Origin: Paenibacillus_AB sp036577625
Lineage (GTDB): Bacteria; Bacillota; Bacilli; Paenibacillales; NBRC-103111
Direction: 5' to 3'
Assembly (NCBI RefSeq): GCF_036577625.1
Contig: NZ_JARBDC010000013.1
Span: 62,001-126,000 of the forward strand
DNA: 64,000 nt
Part shown: in pieces, positions 51,959 to 61,067 of the stretch
How positions within the stretch are numbered: the stretch's first letter is position 1
How the letters are laid out: every line of letters starts with the position of its first letter
Translations under genes and position numbers: made by a program
Notes under the pieces: model-generated
The model's input: only the letters and a program-made list of their open reading frames with translations
What the model was told of the DNA's origin: nothing
Database searches by the model: none

Positions 51959-52906
51959 TTATTTCCACCTGCTCGGGGTCACGATCGTCTCCGGCACGTC
52001 GCGGAACGCGGTCCGCAGCTCCTCCCGCATCGTCTCCGGAATCGGCGGTCCTTCCGCGAGCGCGATGTTGTCCCGCACCTGCTCCTTCGTCTCCGCGCCG
52101 ATGACGAGGCTGTCGACGCCTTCCAGGTCGCGGACGAACGAGACGGCGAGCTGGGCGAGCGGAACCGCGTACGAATCCGCGATGCGGCGCAGCCTGTTCA
52201 GAAGCCCGGCCGCCGACGCCAGCTTGGGCGGAAGCTCCTCGTCGCTCATGTACAGCAATCCTTGCAAAAAGACGCTGCGGACGAACACGGTCGTTCCCCG
52301 TCTCGCCAGCATGTCGAGACAGCCGTTGTTCAGCGGCCGGTGGTCGAGCACGTTCAGCGGAATTTGCACCGCCTCGTACGTGTCGTCCTGCAAATACGGC
52401 CACAATATCCGGTATTCGTCCGGAACGTTATGCGAAACCGAGATGCCCGCTCGCCCGATCAGCCCTTCCTTCAGCAGCGATCGAAACGCGTCGGTGACGT
52501 GCGGACCGAACGCCTCCATCACGTCCGTATTGTGCAGCATCAAAATCGGAATTTTCGTCATCCGCAGCCGCTCCAGCGACCCTTCGACGCATTCCCGCAT
52601 TTGCCGCTCGATCCGTTCGCGGCTTGCGCCCGGCTCCGGCTTCAGATGTACTTTCGTCGTAATGATCGGGCTTGCGGGACCGGCGCCCTGAAAAAAACGC
52701 CCCAATATCGATTCGGATTGCCCGTATGCGGCCGCCGTGTCGAACGACGCGATCCCGCCTTCCACGGCGAGCCGCAGCAGCTCGAAGCTGCTCTCCTCCG
52801 ACGGCATGCCGGACCGGTTATGGATGCCGTACGGCATGCCGAGCTGGACCGTGCCGAGCGTCAGTTTGGACGGAACGGCGGTGCCGTCTTGATGATGCGT
52901 TTGCAT
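51959..52906 (-). CDS. Aldo/keto reductase
   Basis: 315-aa NAD(P)H-dependent oxidoreductase with a TIM barrel. TLGTVQLGMPYGI, IASFDTAAAYGQSESILG (Asp and Tyr of the catalytic tetrad) and DSLVIGAETKEQV fit the family; the Lys is in IITTKVHLK and the His in ILMLHNTD. I prefer the ATG at 52906, six bases from AAAGGAGA, to the one at 52912. Last gene of a five-gene minus-strand operon. Confidence 0.9.
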   Translation of the reverse strand: MQTHHQDGTAVPSKLTLGTVQLGMPYGIHNRSGMPSEESSFELLRLAVEGGIASFDTAAAYGQSESILGRFFQGAGPASPIITTKVHLKPEPGASRERIERQMRECVEGSLERLRMTKIPILMLHNTDVMEAFGPHVTDAFRSLLKEGLIGRAGISVSHNVPDEYRILWPYLQDDTYEAVQIPLNVLDHRPLNNGCLDMLARRGTTVFVRSVFLQGLLYMSDEELPPKLASAAGLLNRLRRIADSYAVPLAQLAVSFVRDLEGVDSLVIGAETKEQVRDNIALAEGPPIPETMREELRTAFRDVPETIVTPSRWK

Positions 52907-52919
52907 ATGCATTCTCCTT

Positions 52920-53690
52920 TTACCAGGCCGTCCAGCCGCCGTCGACGACGATATTCGAGCCTGTCATGTAGCTGGACGCATCGGATGCGAGAAAAACGAC
53001 CGCGCCGGCGATTTCTTCCGCTTTGCCGGGCCTGCCGAGCATCGTTTTTCGACCCAGCTTTTCCAGAAACGGTTCGTTTTGCTGCGTATGCGGATTCGGA
53101 AACGGCCCCGGCGTCACGCTGTTGACGCGAATCCGCTTCGCCGCCAAATGAGCCGCGCAGTAGCGGGTCAGTTGAAGGACGGCGGCTTTGCCGGCGCCGT
53201 AATTGGCCGGGTTGTTCGCGCCGCTGTCTCCGTATATGGACGGATCGGGCGAAACGATGCCGTACATGGAAGCGAAGTTGACGATGCTGCCGCCGCCCGC
53301 CGCCTCCAAATAAGGCACCGCTTCCCTTGTGCACCGGAAAACGGTGCCGACCGCTCCGTCCAGCCCTTTGTGCCAGTCTTCGTCGCTCATCCGCTCGACG
53401 GTGCCGAGCGGCCCGTAACCGGCCCCATACGTGGCGCAGTTGACCAAAATATGGATATCGCCGAACGCGGCGGCCGCTTCCTGCAGCATGCGGCGGATCG
53501 AGCCGGTGTCGGATACGTCGCAGGCGATCGCGAGCATGCGCTCGCTGTCGTACTGCCGGACGTTCAGGTCGGCGACGACCACGTTCGCGCCGAAATCGGC
53601 CATCGCGCGCGCGGCGGCGCCGCCCAAATATCCGTTGCCGCCGGTAATGACGGCGGTTTTATGCTGTAAGCCGAACATGTTCGCAAACAT
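52920..53690 (-). CDS. SDR family oxidoreductase
   Basis: 256-aa short-chain dehydrogenase. TAVITGGNGYLGGAAARAM is the NAD(P) loop; the catalytic Tyr and Lys lie in YGAGKAAVLQLTRY, the Ser in NFASMYGI; the C-terminus is the usual MTGSNIVVDGGWTAW. ATG at 53690 has GAGGAGG upstream. It follows another SDR by 22 bases, and they share only the family pattern. The substrate, possibly a sugar acid, is inferred from the operon. Confidence 0.92.
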   Translation of the reverse strand: MFANMFGLQHKTAVITGGNGYLGGAAARAMADFGANVVVADLNVRQYDSERMLAIACDVSDTGSIRRMLQEAAAAFGDIHILVNCATYGAGYGPLGTVERMSDEDWHKGLDGAVGTVFRCTREAVPYLEAAGGGSIVNFASMYGIVSPDPSIYGDSGANNPANYGAGKAAVLQLTRYCAAHLAAKRIRVNSVTPGPFPNPHTQQNEPFLEKLGRKTMLGRPGKAEEIAGAVVFLASDASSYMTGSNIVVDGGWTAW

Positions 53691-53712
53691 GGGCACAAGC
53701 CTCCTCGCTGCT

Positions 53713-54501
53713 TTATTTCGCCGTATAGCCGCCGTCCACCGCCAAGTTCGCTCCCGTGACATAAGCGGAGGCGTCGGAGGCGAGAAAGACGATGCTGCCC
53801 ATCAGATCGGTGTCGCCGGCCATTCGTCCGAGCATCGTGCGCTCGGAATACCGTTCGATAAACGCCGGCGGCGTCCGATGCGACGCGAGTCCGCCCGGAC
53901 TTACGCAGTTGCAGCGGACGTTTTTCGGGCCGTAGTAGCTGGCGACGAAGCGGGTGAAGTTGAGCATGCCGCCTTTATGGAAAAAGTAGTCCGGCACGAA
54001 GCCGTGAAAGCCCATATCTTTGTAAAGCGCCCCGTCGGCGCCGACCATGCCCTGGATCGAGCCGACGTTGATGATCGAGCCGCCGCCCCGCTCCGCCATG
54101 ATGTCCCCGAACGCGCGCGTCACGGCGAACAAGCCCGTGGCGTTAATGCGCATGCTCCGGTCGAACGTCTCCAGCGGGTCGTTCCAGGAGCTCATCGTCC
54201 GGGCGACCGCGTTGTTGACGAGAATGTCGATCCGTCCGTGCTCGGCCATGATCCGGTCGCGCAGCTCGTCGACCGACTCCTCCCGCTCCTGGTCGAAGCG
54301 GAGCGCGGTAACGGCGACGCCTTCGTCCGCGAAGCTGCGCTCCAGCTCCGCCAGCTTCTCGCCGCTGCGCGTCGTCATATGGGTCTCGGCGCCGGCCTGG
54401 GCGAGGGCGATCGCGATTTGCCGGCCGTACAGGCCGGCCCCGCCGGTGACGAGCGCCACCTTGCCTTGCAGCGAAAACGATTCCATGACGTTGCGGATCA
54501 T
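53713..54501 (-). CDS. SDR family oxidoreductase
   Basis: 262 aa, SDR: VALVTGGAGLYGRQIAIAL (coenzyme loop), IDILVNNAVARTM, active-site Ser in IINVGSIQGM and the YxxxK motif in YFFHKGGMLNFTRF, ending VTGANLAVDGGYTAK. The ATG overlaps the aldolase stop (ATGA), indicating coupled translation with it. GAGGTGTCG is the ribosome site. Confidence 0.92.
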   Translation of the reverse strand: MIRNVMESFSLQGKVALVTGGAGLYGRQIAIALAQAGAETHMTTRSGEKLAELERSFADEGVAVTALRFDQEREESVDELRDRIMAEHGRIDILVNNAVARTMSSWNDPLETFDRSMRINATGLFAVTRAFGDIMAERGGGSIINVGSIQGMVGADGALYKDMGFHGFVPDYFFHKGGMLNFTRFVASYYGPKNVRCNCVSPGGLASHRTPPAFIERYSERTMLGRMAGDTDLMGSIVFLASDASAYVTGANLAVDGGYTAK

Positions 54502-55334
54502 GGCGACACCTCTTCCTTCCGGTCCGCATACACGCCATTTATGCGCGCCGCGTCCCGTTTATGCAGCTCGCCGACGATGCCGCGGAAATATTGGGTCAGC
54601 CCTACGACGTCCGCTCCGACGCTGATGAACCGGTAGCCCATGGCGATCAGCTCTTCCGCGTTGCCGGTCGACCCTACGGTGCCGGCGTATTTGCCGTGCT
54701 TCACGGCAAGCTCCGCGATCCGTCTGCGCGTCTCGGCGATCAGCGGATGGTCCATCCGGCCGGGGGCGCCGATCGACTGGCTGAAGTCGCCGGGGCCGAA
54801 GAAGATCATGTCCATTCCGGGCAGGGCGATAATTTGCTCCAGCTCGTCGAGCGGTTCGACGTCCTCGATTTGCAAAATGTTGAACCGCTCCGCGTTCGCC
54901 TGCGCCAAGTAATCGGCCATCTCGATGCCGCAGTAGGCGCCGTCGGCGTTGCCGCCGTCGACCGGTCTCATGCCGAGCGGGTAAAACTTCGTGCCGCGGA
55001 TGACGGTTTTGGCGTCGGCCGCGTTCATAATGTGCGGGATCATGACGGCCGTCGCATCCATCTCGAGCGGCCGCACCAAATCGCTGTAGCTGCCGCGGGC
55101 GACGCGGACGACCGTGTCGACGCCGTGCGCCTTGGCCGCGAGAATTTGCTTCTCGACGGCGGACCAGTCGTTCGGCACGTGCTCCATGTCGGTCCAGATG
55201 CAGTCGAACCCGCTCATCGCCGCGATTTCGGCCGCGCGGGCGTCTCCCAAATTCAACTTCGTCACATAGGCGACTTCGCCCTTTCTCAGCTTGCGCAGCA
55301 CCCGGCTCGGGCGCATCGCGTACGTCTCCGACAA
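54498..55334 (-). CDS. HpcH/HpaI family aldolase
   Basis: 278-aa class II aldolase of the HpcH/HpaI family, which cleaves 2-keto-3-deoxy acids to pyruvate and an aldehyde. CIWTDMEHVPNDWSAVEKQI, VRPLEMDATAVMIPHIMNA, NILQIEDVEPLDELEQI (metal-binding Glu) and IFFGPGDFSQSIGAPG match. Start is a TTG at 55334 with GGGAGG at good distance; the ATG 18 bases later is an alternative. Second gene of the operon, which supports a sugar-acid pathway, though no dehydratase is present. Confidence 0.9.
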   Translation of the reverse strand: MSETYAMRPSRVLRKLRKGEVAYVTKLNLGDARAAEIAAMSGFDCIWTDMEHVPNDWSAVEKQILAAKAHGVDTVVRVARGSYSDLVRPLEMDATAVMIPHIMNAADAKTVIRGTKFYPLGMRPVDGGNADGAYCGIEMADYLAQANAERFNILQIEDVEPLDELEQIIALPGMDMIFFGPGDFSQSIGAPGRMDHPLIAETRRRIAELAVKHGKYAGTVGSTGNAEELIAMGYRFISVGADVVGLTQYFRGIVGELHKRDAARINGVYADRKEEVSP

Positions 55335-55544
55335 GTTGTCGTCCTCCCTTATGTTGGTTGTGAAGCGGTTTTCGGCTTTGCGCGTTCGGCTCGGCGCGGC
55401 TTGGGGCGGCGGGGGAGGCGCGCGGGGCCGGTCGATGCGGCGGCGATAGCGTTATTTCGAACACTATATCGCCCGTGACGCGCCGTCCTGCGCCCGAATA
55501 GCGCTCTTTCGAGCACTATTCCCCCGGTCGTTCGCCGGCTCGCG
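55335..55544. repeat. Intergenic gap with a duplicated palindrome
   Basis: Two related imperfect palindromes, GATAGCGTTATTTCGAACACTATA (55445-55468) and AATAGCGCTCTTTCGAGCACTATT (55497-55520), 52 bases apart within the operon between the Gfo/Idh and aldolase genes. They resemble AATAGCGAAGTTCACTATT at 16922. No gene is seen. Confidence 0.55.
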
Positions 55545-56555
55545 CTATTCGCCGCCAGACGCGAGCGCCGGAGCGATCTCGCACAGCGCGACTTCCCGGC
55601 CGCCTTCTTCGCGGCTGCGGATGCCGGCGATGACCAGCTTCATCAGTTCGACCGTCTCCTCCCACGGAAAAGGCCGCTCGCCGGTGCGCAAATAATCGAT
55701 GAAGGCTTGCAGCTGCGCTTTAAACGAATAGAACGTATCCTGATTTTGAACGAAAGCGTGGCCGGCCGTGCCGCACAGCTGAAGCAGGCCGAACGCGCCG
55801 TACATGTCGGACGAGGCGGCCGCGACGATGTCCGCGCCCGAGCGATGCTTCAAATGCACGACGTTCCGCTCCGCGCTTCCCGTATTGCGTACGGAAACGA
55901 AGCCGGGGCCGAATATCGGGTAAATACTTTCCAGCGCATGTATGCCGTACCGCTCCCACGACTTCGGGGTCGTAATCGACGCGAAACGAATCTCGCCCAG
56001 GCTTGACGTCGAAATCCGATACGGCATGAACTCCTTGCTGTAGCGCATGCAGCTGGAGGACATAATCGCTTTGCCCTGCTGCACCCAATCGGCGAATACG
56101 AGCAGATCCGCCTCGTTGTCGACGAGAGGCTTGTCGACGAAGACGGGAATGCCCGCCTCCACGAACGGACGGCACCGCTCGACATGCTCGTGGCCTTTGT
56201 CGGTCGCGATGACGACCGCGTCCACCTCGCCGATTACGTCCTCGGGCCGGGCAACGACGTTCGGCACGAGCGACGCGCGGGATACCCGGATCGCATCGTC
56301 GGGATCGTCGGTCCAAATATGCGTCACGCTCGCTCCCCGGATTCCGAACTTATCCGCCGGCTCCTTGTTCAAATAAGCCGGAATGGCCGCATACGGACAA
56401 AGCTTCATCGCTTCGGGATCGTAGCCGTTAAATATGGCGCTCCACGAATACGGATGACCGTTGCCGTCCACCATGCCAAGCATGGCAAGACGGATGGCGC
56501 CTTGCTTTACCAAAGGATTTCCCTTGCGTGTACCGTCTGTTCCCAGCTCTGTCAT
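55545..56555 (-). CDS. Gfo/Idh/MocA family oxidoreductase
   Basis: 336-aa dehydrogenase-like protein. The Rossmann part is atypical (RLAMLGMVDGNGHPYSWS, in place of GxGxxG), then VDAVVIATDKGHEHVERCR and VFVDKPLVDNEADLLVFADW, which is the family EKP-like stretch with DKP. C-terminal domain conserved only in general. ATG at 56555 follows GGGAGATGGG. First gene of the five-gene operon and separated from the aldolase gene by 210 bases with repeats. Confidence 0.85.
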   Translation of the reverse strand: MTELGTDGTRKGNPLVKQGAIRLAMLGMVDGNGHPYSWSAIFNGYDPEAMKLCPYAAIPAYLNKEPADKFGIRGASVTHIWTDDPDDAIRVSRASLVPNVVARPEDVIGEVDAVVIATDKGHEHVERCRPFVEAGIPVFVDKPLVDNEADLLVFADWVQQGKAIMSSSCMRYSKEFMPYRISTSSLGEIRFASITTPKSWERYGIHALESIYPIFGPGFVSVRNTGSAERNVVHLKHRSGADIVAAASSDMYGAFGLLQLCGTAGHAFVQNQDTFYSFKAQLQAFIDYLRTGERPFPWEETVELMKLVIAGIRSREEGGREVALCEIAPALASGGE

Positions 56556-56583
56556 GCCGGTTTCCCATCTCCCGCACAAATAT

Positions 56584-56602
56584 TGTCTCTTATTATGAGA
56601 CA
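56584..56602. promoter_or_regulatory. Operator-like palindrome upstream of the catabolic operon
   Basis: TGTCTC (56584-56589), 7 bases, GAGACA (56597-56602), a perfect inverted repeat about 30 bases upstream of the Gfo/Idh start. AT-rich sequence with TATAAT-like boxes follows to 56635. The rest of the 318-base gap to 56873 has no gene. Confidence 0.45.
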
Positions 56603-56873
56603 TTGTATCTTATAATTACGCTTTCATTATATATGAGTTTGCCGGTGCTGTAAATCTTCAATTCATCTTCCTTCGGCTAAAAAACGGCACGGACAGCGGC
56701 TGCCGGCCTGCTCGCGGCCGGGTCGGTTCCGGGTTCATCTACGCCAATTCCAATAAGAAATAAAGAACCACAAGCGAAGGGTGTCGCCTGTGGTCATCAA
56801 TTTTCATGCCGCTCTTCTCAAACACTTTCGATTGTATGTTCGGGATGCCCAAGAAATCGCTTCGTTACAACCA

Positions 56874-57290
56874 TTAACCCGAAACTCTTTCTCTATTTCC
56901 AACGCCACCGCCGACCGTAATTTGATAGCCGTTAGGATCCCGAAATGTAAACTCGCTCCAATGCTCCGTATAGTGCGGTTCTCGAACGATCGTTATGTTT
57001 TTTTCCGTCATTTCTTGAGCCAGCAAATCTACTGCATTGGAGTACCAATATACGTCGAAATATTGCTCCTCGTAACAGGAGCTGATCGGCTTCACCTCAT
57101 CTTCCCGCGCGGCTTCGACAAGAATGAACGTTAAATGGTCCCTGGATACATGATGGTGCTTGACTTTGGAACCAATCACTTCATGGGTAAAGCCGATTCC
57201 GGAATAAAATTGAACGGTTTGCTCCAAATTCTTCGCTAACAAGACCAAAGAAGCTCCTTCGATGGCGACTTTTGGCGCAGTATTTTCCAT
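56874..57290 (-). CDS. VOC (glyoxalase) family protein
   Basis: 138 aa, vicinal-oxygen-chelate fold: SLVLLAKNLEQTVQFYSGIGF in the first half and EFTFRDPNGYQITV at the end. The codon use is clearly less GC-rich than in the surrounding genes, which suggests a newer arrival. GGGAGAACG precedes the ATG. It could be a metalloenzyme or a resistance protein such as a bleomycin-binding type; no specific function can be named. Confidence 0.88.
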   Translation of the reverse strand: MENTAPKVAIEGASLVLLAKNLEQTVQFYSGIGFTHEVIGSKVKHHHVSRDHLTFILVEAAREDEVKPISSCYEEQYFDVYWYSNAVDLLAQEMTEKNITIVREPHYTEHWSEFTFRDPNGYQITVGGGVGNRERVSG

Positions 57291-57409
57291 GTTTTCGTTC
57301 TCCCTGCTTTATTTTTTGGCTTACGGTTATTGTTGATGCCGCAAGAGGCCGCAAACCTGACTTGCCAACGAACGGGCACTGCCCGGATCTACGAACGCAA
57401 ACGGTTCCG

Positions 57410-58303
57410 CTACCGCAACGAACTCCGGTTCCGGTTGCGATATTCCCGCGGCGACAACCCGGTTTTGCGTTTGAAAATCGCGTGAAAATGCTTCATGTCT
57501 TTGAAGCCGACCGTTTCCGCAATTTCGTACACTTTGCGGTCCGTCGTATCGAGCAGCTCGCAGCATCTTTCGATTTGCACGGAATGGACGTAATCGGTGT
57601 ACGTTTGGCCGGTCGCTTTTTTGATCAGCCGATTGAACTGTCGTGTGCCGACGCCTACCCGCTCCGCGATATCCGAAAGCTGCAAAGGCTCCTCCAAATG
57701 CTGCCGGACAAGACGGATCGCCGTTTCGACGCGCGAATCGACGGCCGCCGGATGCTCGCCTCCCCCATCGTTCAGCGAACGAACGAGCGTCAGCAGCAGC
57801 TGAATGACGTTCGCGACGATCATCAGCCCTCGGCCTTCCTGCCTCATCGCGTATTCCTGATGGAGCCGCAGCATGATTTTGCCGGCATCGGCCGTTTTCT
57901 GTCCTCCAACCTGAAGCAGCGTCGTCGACGCGCGAATCTCGTCCAAAGCGACCGTCCGTTCCGCCGGCAGCAAAATCGAATGGCTTTCGATAATCCGGTC
58001 GAGCAGCTCCAGAGCGAAAATGCAATTGTAAACGATCAGCGGCTCCTTGCCGTCGGCGTTGGACGGCCGAAACACGTGGGAGATGCCGACCGGGATGTAA
58101 AACAGATCGCCCTTGCCGACGGGAATCACCCGGTCGTCCACGTAATGAAAGCCTTTTCCTTCATAAACGTAAGAAATTTCCACGAAATCGTGGGAATGCT
58201 CGCCGAGCGAAAACGTTTCGCTCGATCGGTTGACGAATACGGGCAGATCGAGGCCGAAATACATATGTCCCCGCATCGACTGGACCGGTCTTCTGATCGT
58301 CAT
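57410..58303 (-). CDS. AraC family transcriptional regulator
   Basis: 297-aa cupin-AraC regulator. The sensor domain includes GEHSHDFVEISYVYEGKG and LFYIPVGISHVF; the DNA-binding part contains EEPLQLSDIAERVGVGTRQFNRLIK, VYEIAETVGFKDMKHFHAIFK and GLSPREYR. ATG at 58303 has GGAGG at 5 bases, better than the ATG ten codons upstream. It might control the five-gene catabolic operon or the arabinose genes; this is inference. Confidence 0.92.
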   Translation of the reverse strand: MTIRRPVQSMRGHMYFGLDLPVFVNRSSETFSLGEHSHDFVEISYVYEGKGFHYVDDRVIPVGKGDLFYIPVGISHVFRPSNADGKEPLIVYNCIFALELLDRIIESHSILLPAERTVALDEIRASTTLLQVGGQKTADAGKIMLRLHQEYAMRQEGRGLMIVANVIQLLLTLVRSLNDGGGEHPAAVDSRVETAIRLVRQHLEEPLQLSDIAERVGVGTRQFNRLIKKATGQTYTDYVHSVQIERCCELLDTTDRKVYEIAETVGFKDMKHFHAIFKRKTGLSPREYRNRNRSSLR

Positions 58304-58458
58304 GGCCGCCTCCGAAGCTACGGTCCCGCGCATCGCCCTCGGCCGCGGAACCCGCTTTTACTCCAATATTCTCTGTGGTCAGTATATCCCTATAAAAAAG
58401 ACAATTTCAACCCTCAAAGTATAGCGGGTTAGCCGGGTTCGGGAGTTGCGGAGGACGA

Positions 58459-58512
58459 TTGACGGCATCGAACGGATAGCGGTATTATATTGGTATTACT
58501 TTGGAATATATT
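58459..58512 (+). promoter_or_regulatory. Promoter of the AraR-like regulator and abfA
   Basis: TTGACG (58459-58464), 18 bases, TATTAT (58483-58488). Two direct copies of ATATTGGT overlap or follow the -10 box (near 58487 and 58507) and may bind the regulator. Confidence 0.5.
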
Positions 58513-58540
58513 GGTTCCGTAAAGGAGGCGGATCGTTACG

Positions 58541-59569
58541 GTGGAGGCGTCCCCGTTGGTGAAGGAGAGGCTTGTCGACCAGCTGCGCCGCCTAATCGCC
58601 CCGCTGCAAACGGGCTCTCTCGTGAAAATTCCGTCCGAACGGCAGCTCGCCGAAAGCTTGCAGGCGAGCCGGGTCAGCGTGCGGGCCGCGATCCGCGTAC
58701 TGACGGGCGAAGGGCTGCTCGTGCAGCTGCGCGGCAAAGGCACTTATATCGTCCCCGCCGTTCGTTTGGAAACGCTTTATTTGCTCCGCTCGCCGGACAT
58801 CAAGGACAACGACCCGTTTTACAACCATTTTCTCGTCGAAATCACGAATTTGGCGGCAAAGCAGGGCATCAAGCTGGCGATGGTTCATCCCGACCGACCG
58901 CCGGGCACGGATGCGGCTTCCCCGCTTGTCGTGATCGGCATGCTGGACGACAGCCGGCTCGACGAGCTGACCGCCGCGTACGGCACCCTTTTCGCCGTGG
59001 AGCGCTACGCGCATCGGGACGACATCGCGCAGGTTTATTTCGACGATTACCGGATCGGCAGCAAGGCGGCCAAAACGCTGTTCGATCACGGGTACCGGAA
59101 TTTGGCGCTGCTCGGCGGACCGGACAAATACGCATCGGCGAATTTGCGCAAGCTCGGATTTTTGGACAAAGCCCGCGGCTGCGGGGTGCCGGTGCGTGTC
59201 ATGACCGACAAAATGAACTGGGAGGGCGGCGTCCGCGCGGCCGATCTCGTGGCCGCTTCCCCGGGCGATCGGCCCGATGCCGTTTTCGCCGTGAACGACT
59301 GGATGGCGGTCGGATTCATCCAGCGGCTGCGCGAGCACGGGCTGCACGTGCCGGCGCATATGGCCGTCATCGGCTGCGACGACATTCCGCTCGCGTCCGA
59401 ATGCTCGCCGCGTCTCGCCACGTTCAAGCTGGACATGAAGCATTTGGTCGAGGAGCTGCTCGCCGCCATTCATCGGCACCATGCCGGACGGTCCGCCGAG
59501 CGGAACGAGGTCGTGCTGCCGGCCGTTTTCATTGGCAGAGAGTCGCTAGCCCACAAAACCATTCGATGA
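58541..59569 (+). CDS. GntR/LacI hybrid regulator (AraR-like)
   Basis: 342 aa: a GntR-type winged helix (LVDQLRRLIAPLQTGSLVKI, PSERQLAESLQASRVSVRAAI, GKGTYIVP; residues 8-72) joined to a LacI/GalR-type sugar-binding domain (DPFYNHFLVEITNLAA, AVFAVNDWMAVGFIQRL, IGCDDIPLASECSPRLATF). B. subtilis AraR has this same architecture and represses arabinose genes. The GTG at 58541 lies 12 bases from AAAGGAGG. It is 19 bases ahead of the arabinofuranosidase gene, so local control by L-arabinose is likely. Confidence 0.9.
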   Translation: MEASPLVKERLVDQLRRLIAPLQTGSLVKIPSERQLAESLQASRVSVRAAIRVLTGEGLLVQLRGKGTYIVPAVRLETLYLLRSPDIKDNDPFYNHFLVEITNLAAKQGIKLAMVHPDRPPGTDAASPLVVIGMLDDSRLDELTAAYGTLFAVERYAHRDDIAQVYFDDYRIGSKAAKTLFDHGYRNLALLGGPDKYASANLRKLGFLDKARGCGVPVRVMTDKMNWEGGVRAADLVAASPGDRPDAVFAVNDWMAVGFIQRLREHGLHVPAHMAVIGCDDIPLASECSPRLATFKLDMKHLVEELLAAIHRHHAGRSAERNEVVLPAVFIGRESLAHKTIR

Positions 59570-59588
59570 ACGAAGGAGCGGGAAACGT

Positions 59589-61067
59589 ATGGCGAAGCTG
59601 ATCGTAAACGCGGATATCCCGAAAGGGACGATCGACCGCAACATTTACGGCCATTTTTCCGAGCATTTGGGCCGGTGCATTTACGAAGGCATTTGGGTCG
59701 GCGAACGATCGCCGATACCGAACATCGACGGCATGCGCAGCGACGTCGTCGAGGCGCTTAGGAAGCTGCGGGTGCCGGTGCTGCGCTGGCCCGGCGGCTG
59801 CTTCGCCGACGAATACCATTGGAAGGACGGCGTTGGCCCGGCCGAACAGCGGAAGCGGATGATCAACACGCACTGGGGCGGCGTCGTGGAGGACAACCGG
59901 TTCGGGACGCACGAGTTTATGCGATTTTGCGAATTGATCGGCGCGGAGCCTTACGTTTGCGGCAACGTCGGCAGCGGTACCGTCGCGGAAATGTCCGAAT
60001 GGGTCGAGTATATGACGTTCGGCGGCGAATCGCCGATGGCGGATTGGCGAAGAAGGAACGGCCGCGAAAAGCCGTGGAAGCTCGCCTATTTCGGCGTGGG
60101 TAACGAAAACTGGGGCTGCGGCGGCAACATGCGGCCCGAATATTACGCCGATCTGTACCGGCGGTACGCGTGCTATGTACGGAACTACGGCGACAATCGC
60201 ATTTTCAAAATCGCCTGCGGCGCCAACTCCAAAGACTACGATTGGACGGAGGTCGTCATGCGTCAAGCCGGCCGCTTCATGGACGGCCTAAGCCTTCATT
60301 ACTATACGATTCCGACGGGACGGTGGAACGAAAAGGGCTCGGCTACCGAATTCGACGAAAAGCTCTGGTTCGCCACGCTCAAGCATACGCTGTTCATGGA
60401 CGAGCTCATCCGGCGCCATGACGCCATTATGACCGCTTACGACCCCGAAAAGCGGGTTGCGCTCATCGTCGACGAATGGGGAACGTGGTACGACGTCGAG
60501 CCGGGCACGAATCCCGGGTTTTTGTACCAGCAAAACACGATGCGCGACGCGCTTGTCGCCGGCATCAATCTGAACATTTTCCACAACCATTGCGATCGGG
60601 TGCGCATGGCGAACATCGCCCAGCTCGTCAACGTGCTGCAAGCGGTCATTTTGACCGAAGGCGCGCGAATGGTCCTGACGCCGACCTACCACGTCATGGA
60701 CATGTACAACGTGCATCAGGGTGCCGCTCTCGTCGCCGCCGAGCTGGACGGCCCCGTTTACGAAATGGACGGCGAACGGATCGATCAGTTGAGCGTCTCC
60801 GCCTCGGTCGATTCGTCGGGCCGCCTTCACGTTTCGCTTTGCAACCTGCATCACGCCGACTCCGCGGACATCGTCTGCGACATACGCGGCCTCGCCGTTT
60901 CCGAGGCAGCCGGAACGATTTTGACGGCGGATGCGATGCAGGCGCACAATACGTTCGACGAGCCCGAAGCCGTGAAACCGGCGTCGTTCGACGGCTTCCG
61001 AATGGAAGGCGGCCGGCTTGTCGGCCGGCTCCCGGCCCGTTCGGTCGTCGTTCTCGAGGTCCGATGA
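59589..61067 (+). CDS. abfA: Alpha-L-arabinofuranosidase, GH51
   Basis: 492-aa intracellular GH51 enzyme that releases arabinose from arabino-oligosaccharides. Signal peptide is absent. Catalytic acid/base Glu173 in GVGNENWGCGGN and nucleophile Glu296 in LIVDEWGTWYDVE; RWPGGCFADEYHWKDGVGP and IFHNHCDRVRMANIAQ are conserved family stretches. The C-terminal beta-sandwich ends LPARSVVVLEVR. GAAGGAG precedes the ATG. It forms an operon with the AraR-like gene upstream and a DUF6171 gene that overlaps its stop. Confidence 0.95.
   Translation: MAKLIVNADIPKGTIDRNIYGHFSEHLGRCIYEGIWVGERSPIPNIDGMRSDVVEALRKLRVPVLRWPGGCFADEYHWKDGVGPAEQRKRMINTHWGGVVEDNRFGTHEFMRFCELIGAEPYVCGNVGSGTVAEMSEWVEYMTFGGESPMADWRRRNGREKPWKLAYFGVGNENWGCGGNMRPEYYADLYRRYACYVRNYGDNRIFKIACGANSKDYDWTEVVMRQAGRFMDGLSLHYYTIPTGRWNEKGSATEFDEKLWFATLKHTLFMDELIRRHDAIMTAYDPEKRVALIVDEWGTWYDVEPGTNPGFLYQQNTMRDALVAGINLNIFHNHCDRVRMANIAQLVNVLQAVILTEGARMVLTPTYHVMDMYNVHQGAALVAAELDGPVYEMDGERIDQLSVSASVDSSGRLHVSLCNLHHADSADIVCDIRGLAVSEAAGTILTADAMQAHNTFDEPEAVKPASFDGFRMEGGRLVGRLPARSVVVLEVR

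Noticed and set aside
49939..52104. A 721-codon plus-strand frame opposite the AraC regulator
   Set aside because: No ribosome site or family features and composition typical of antisense frames.
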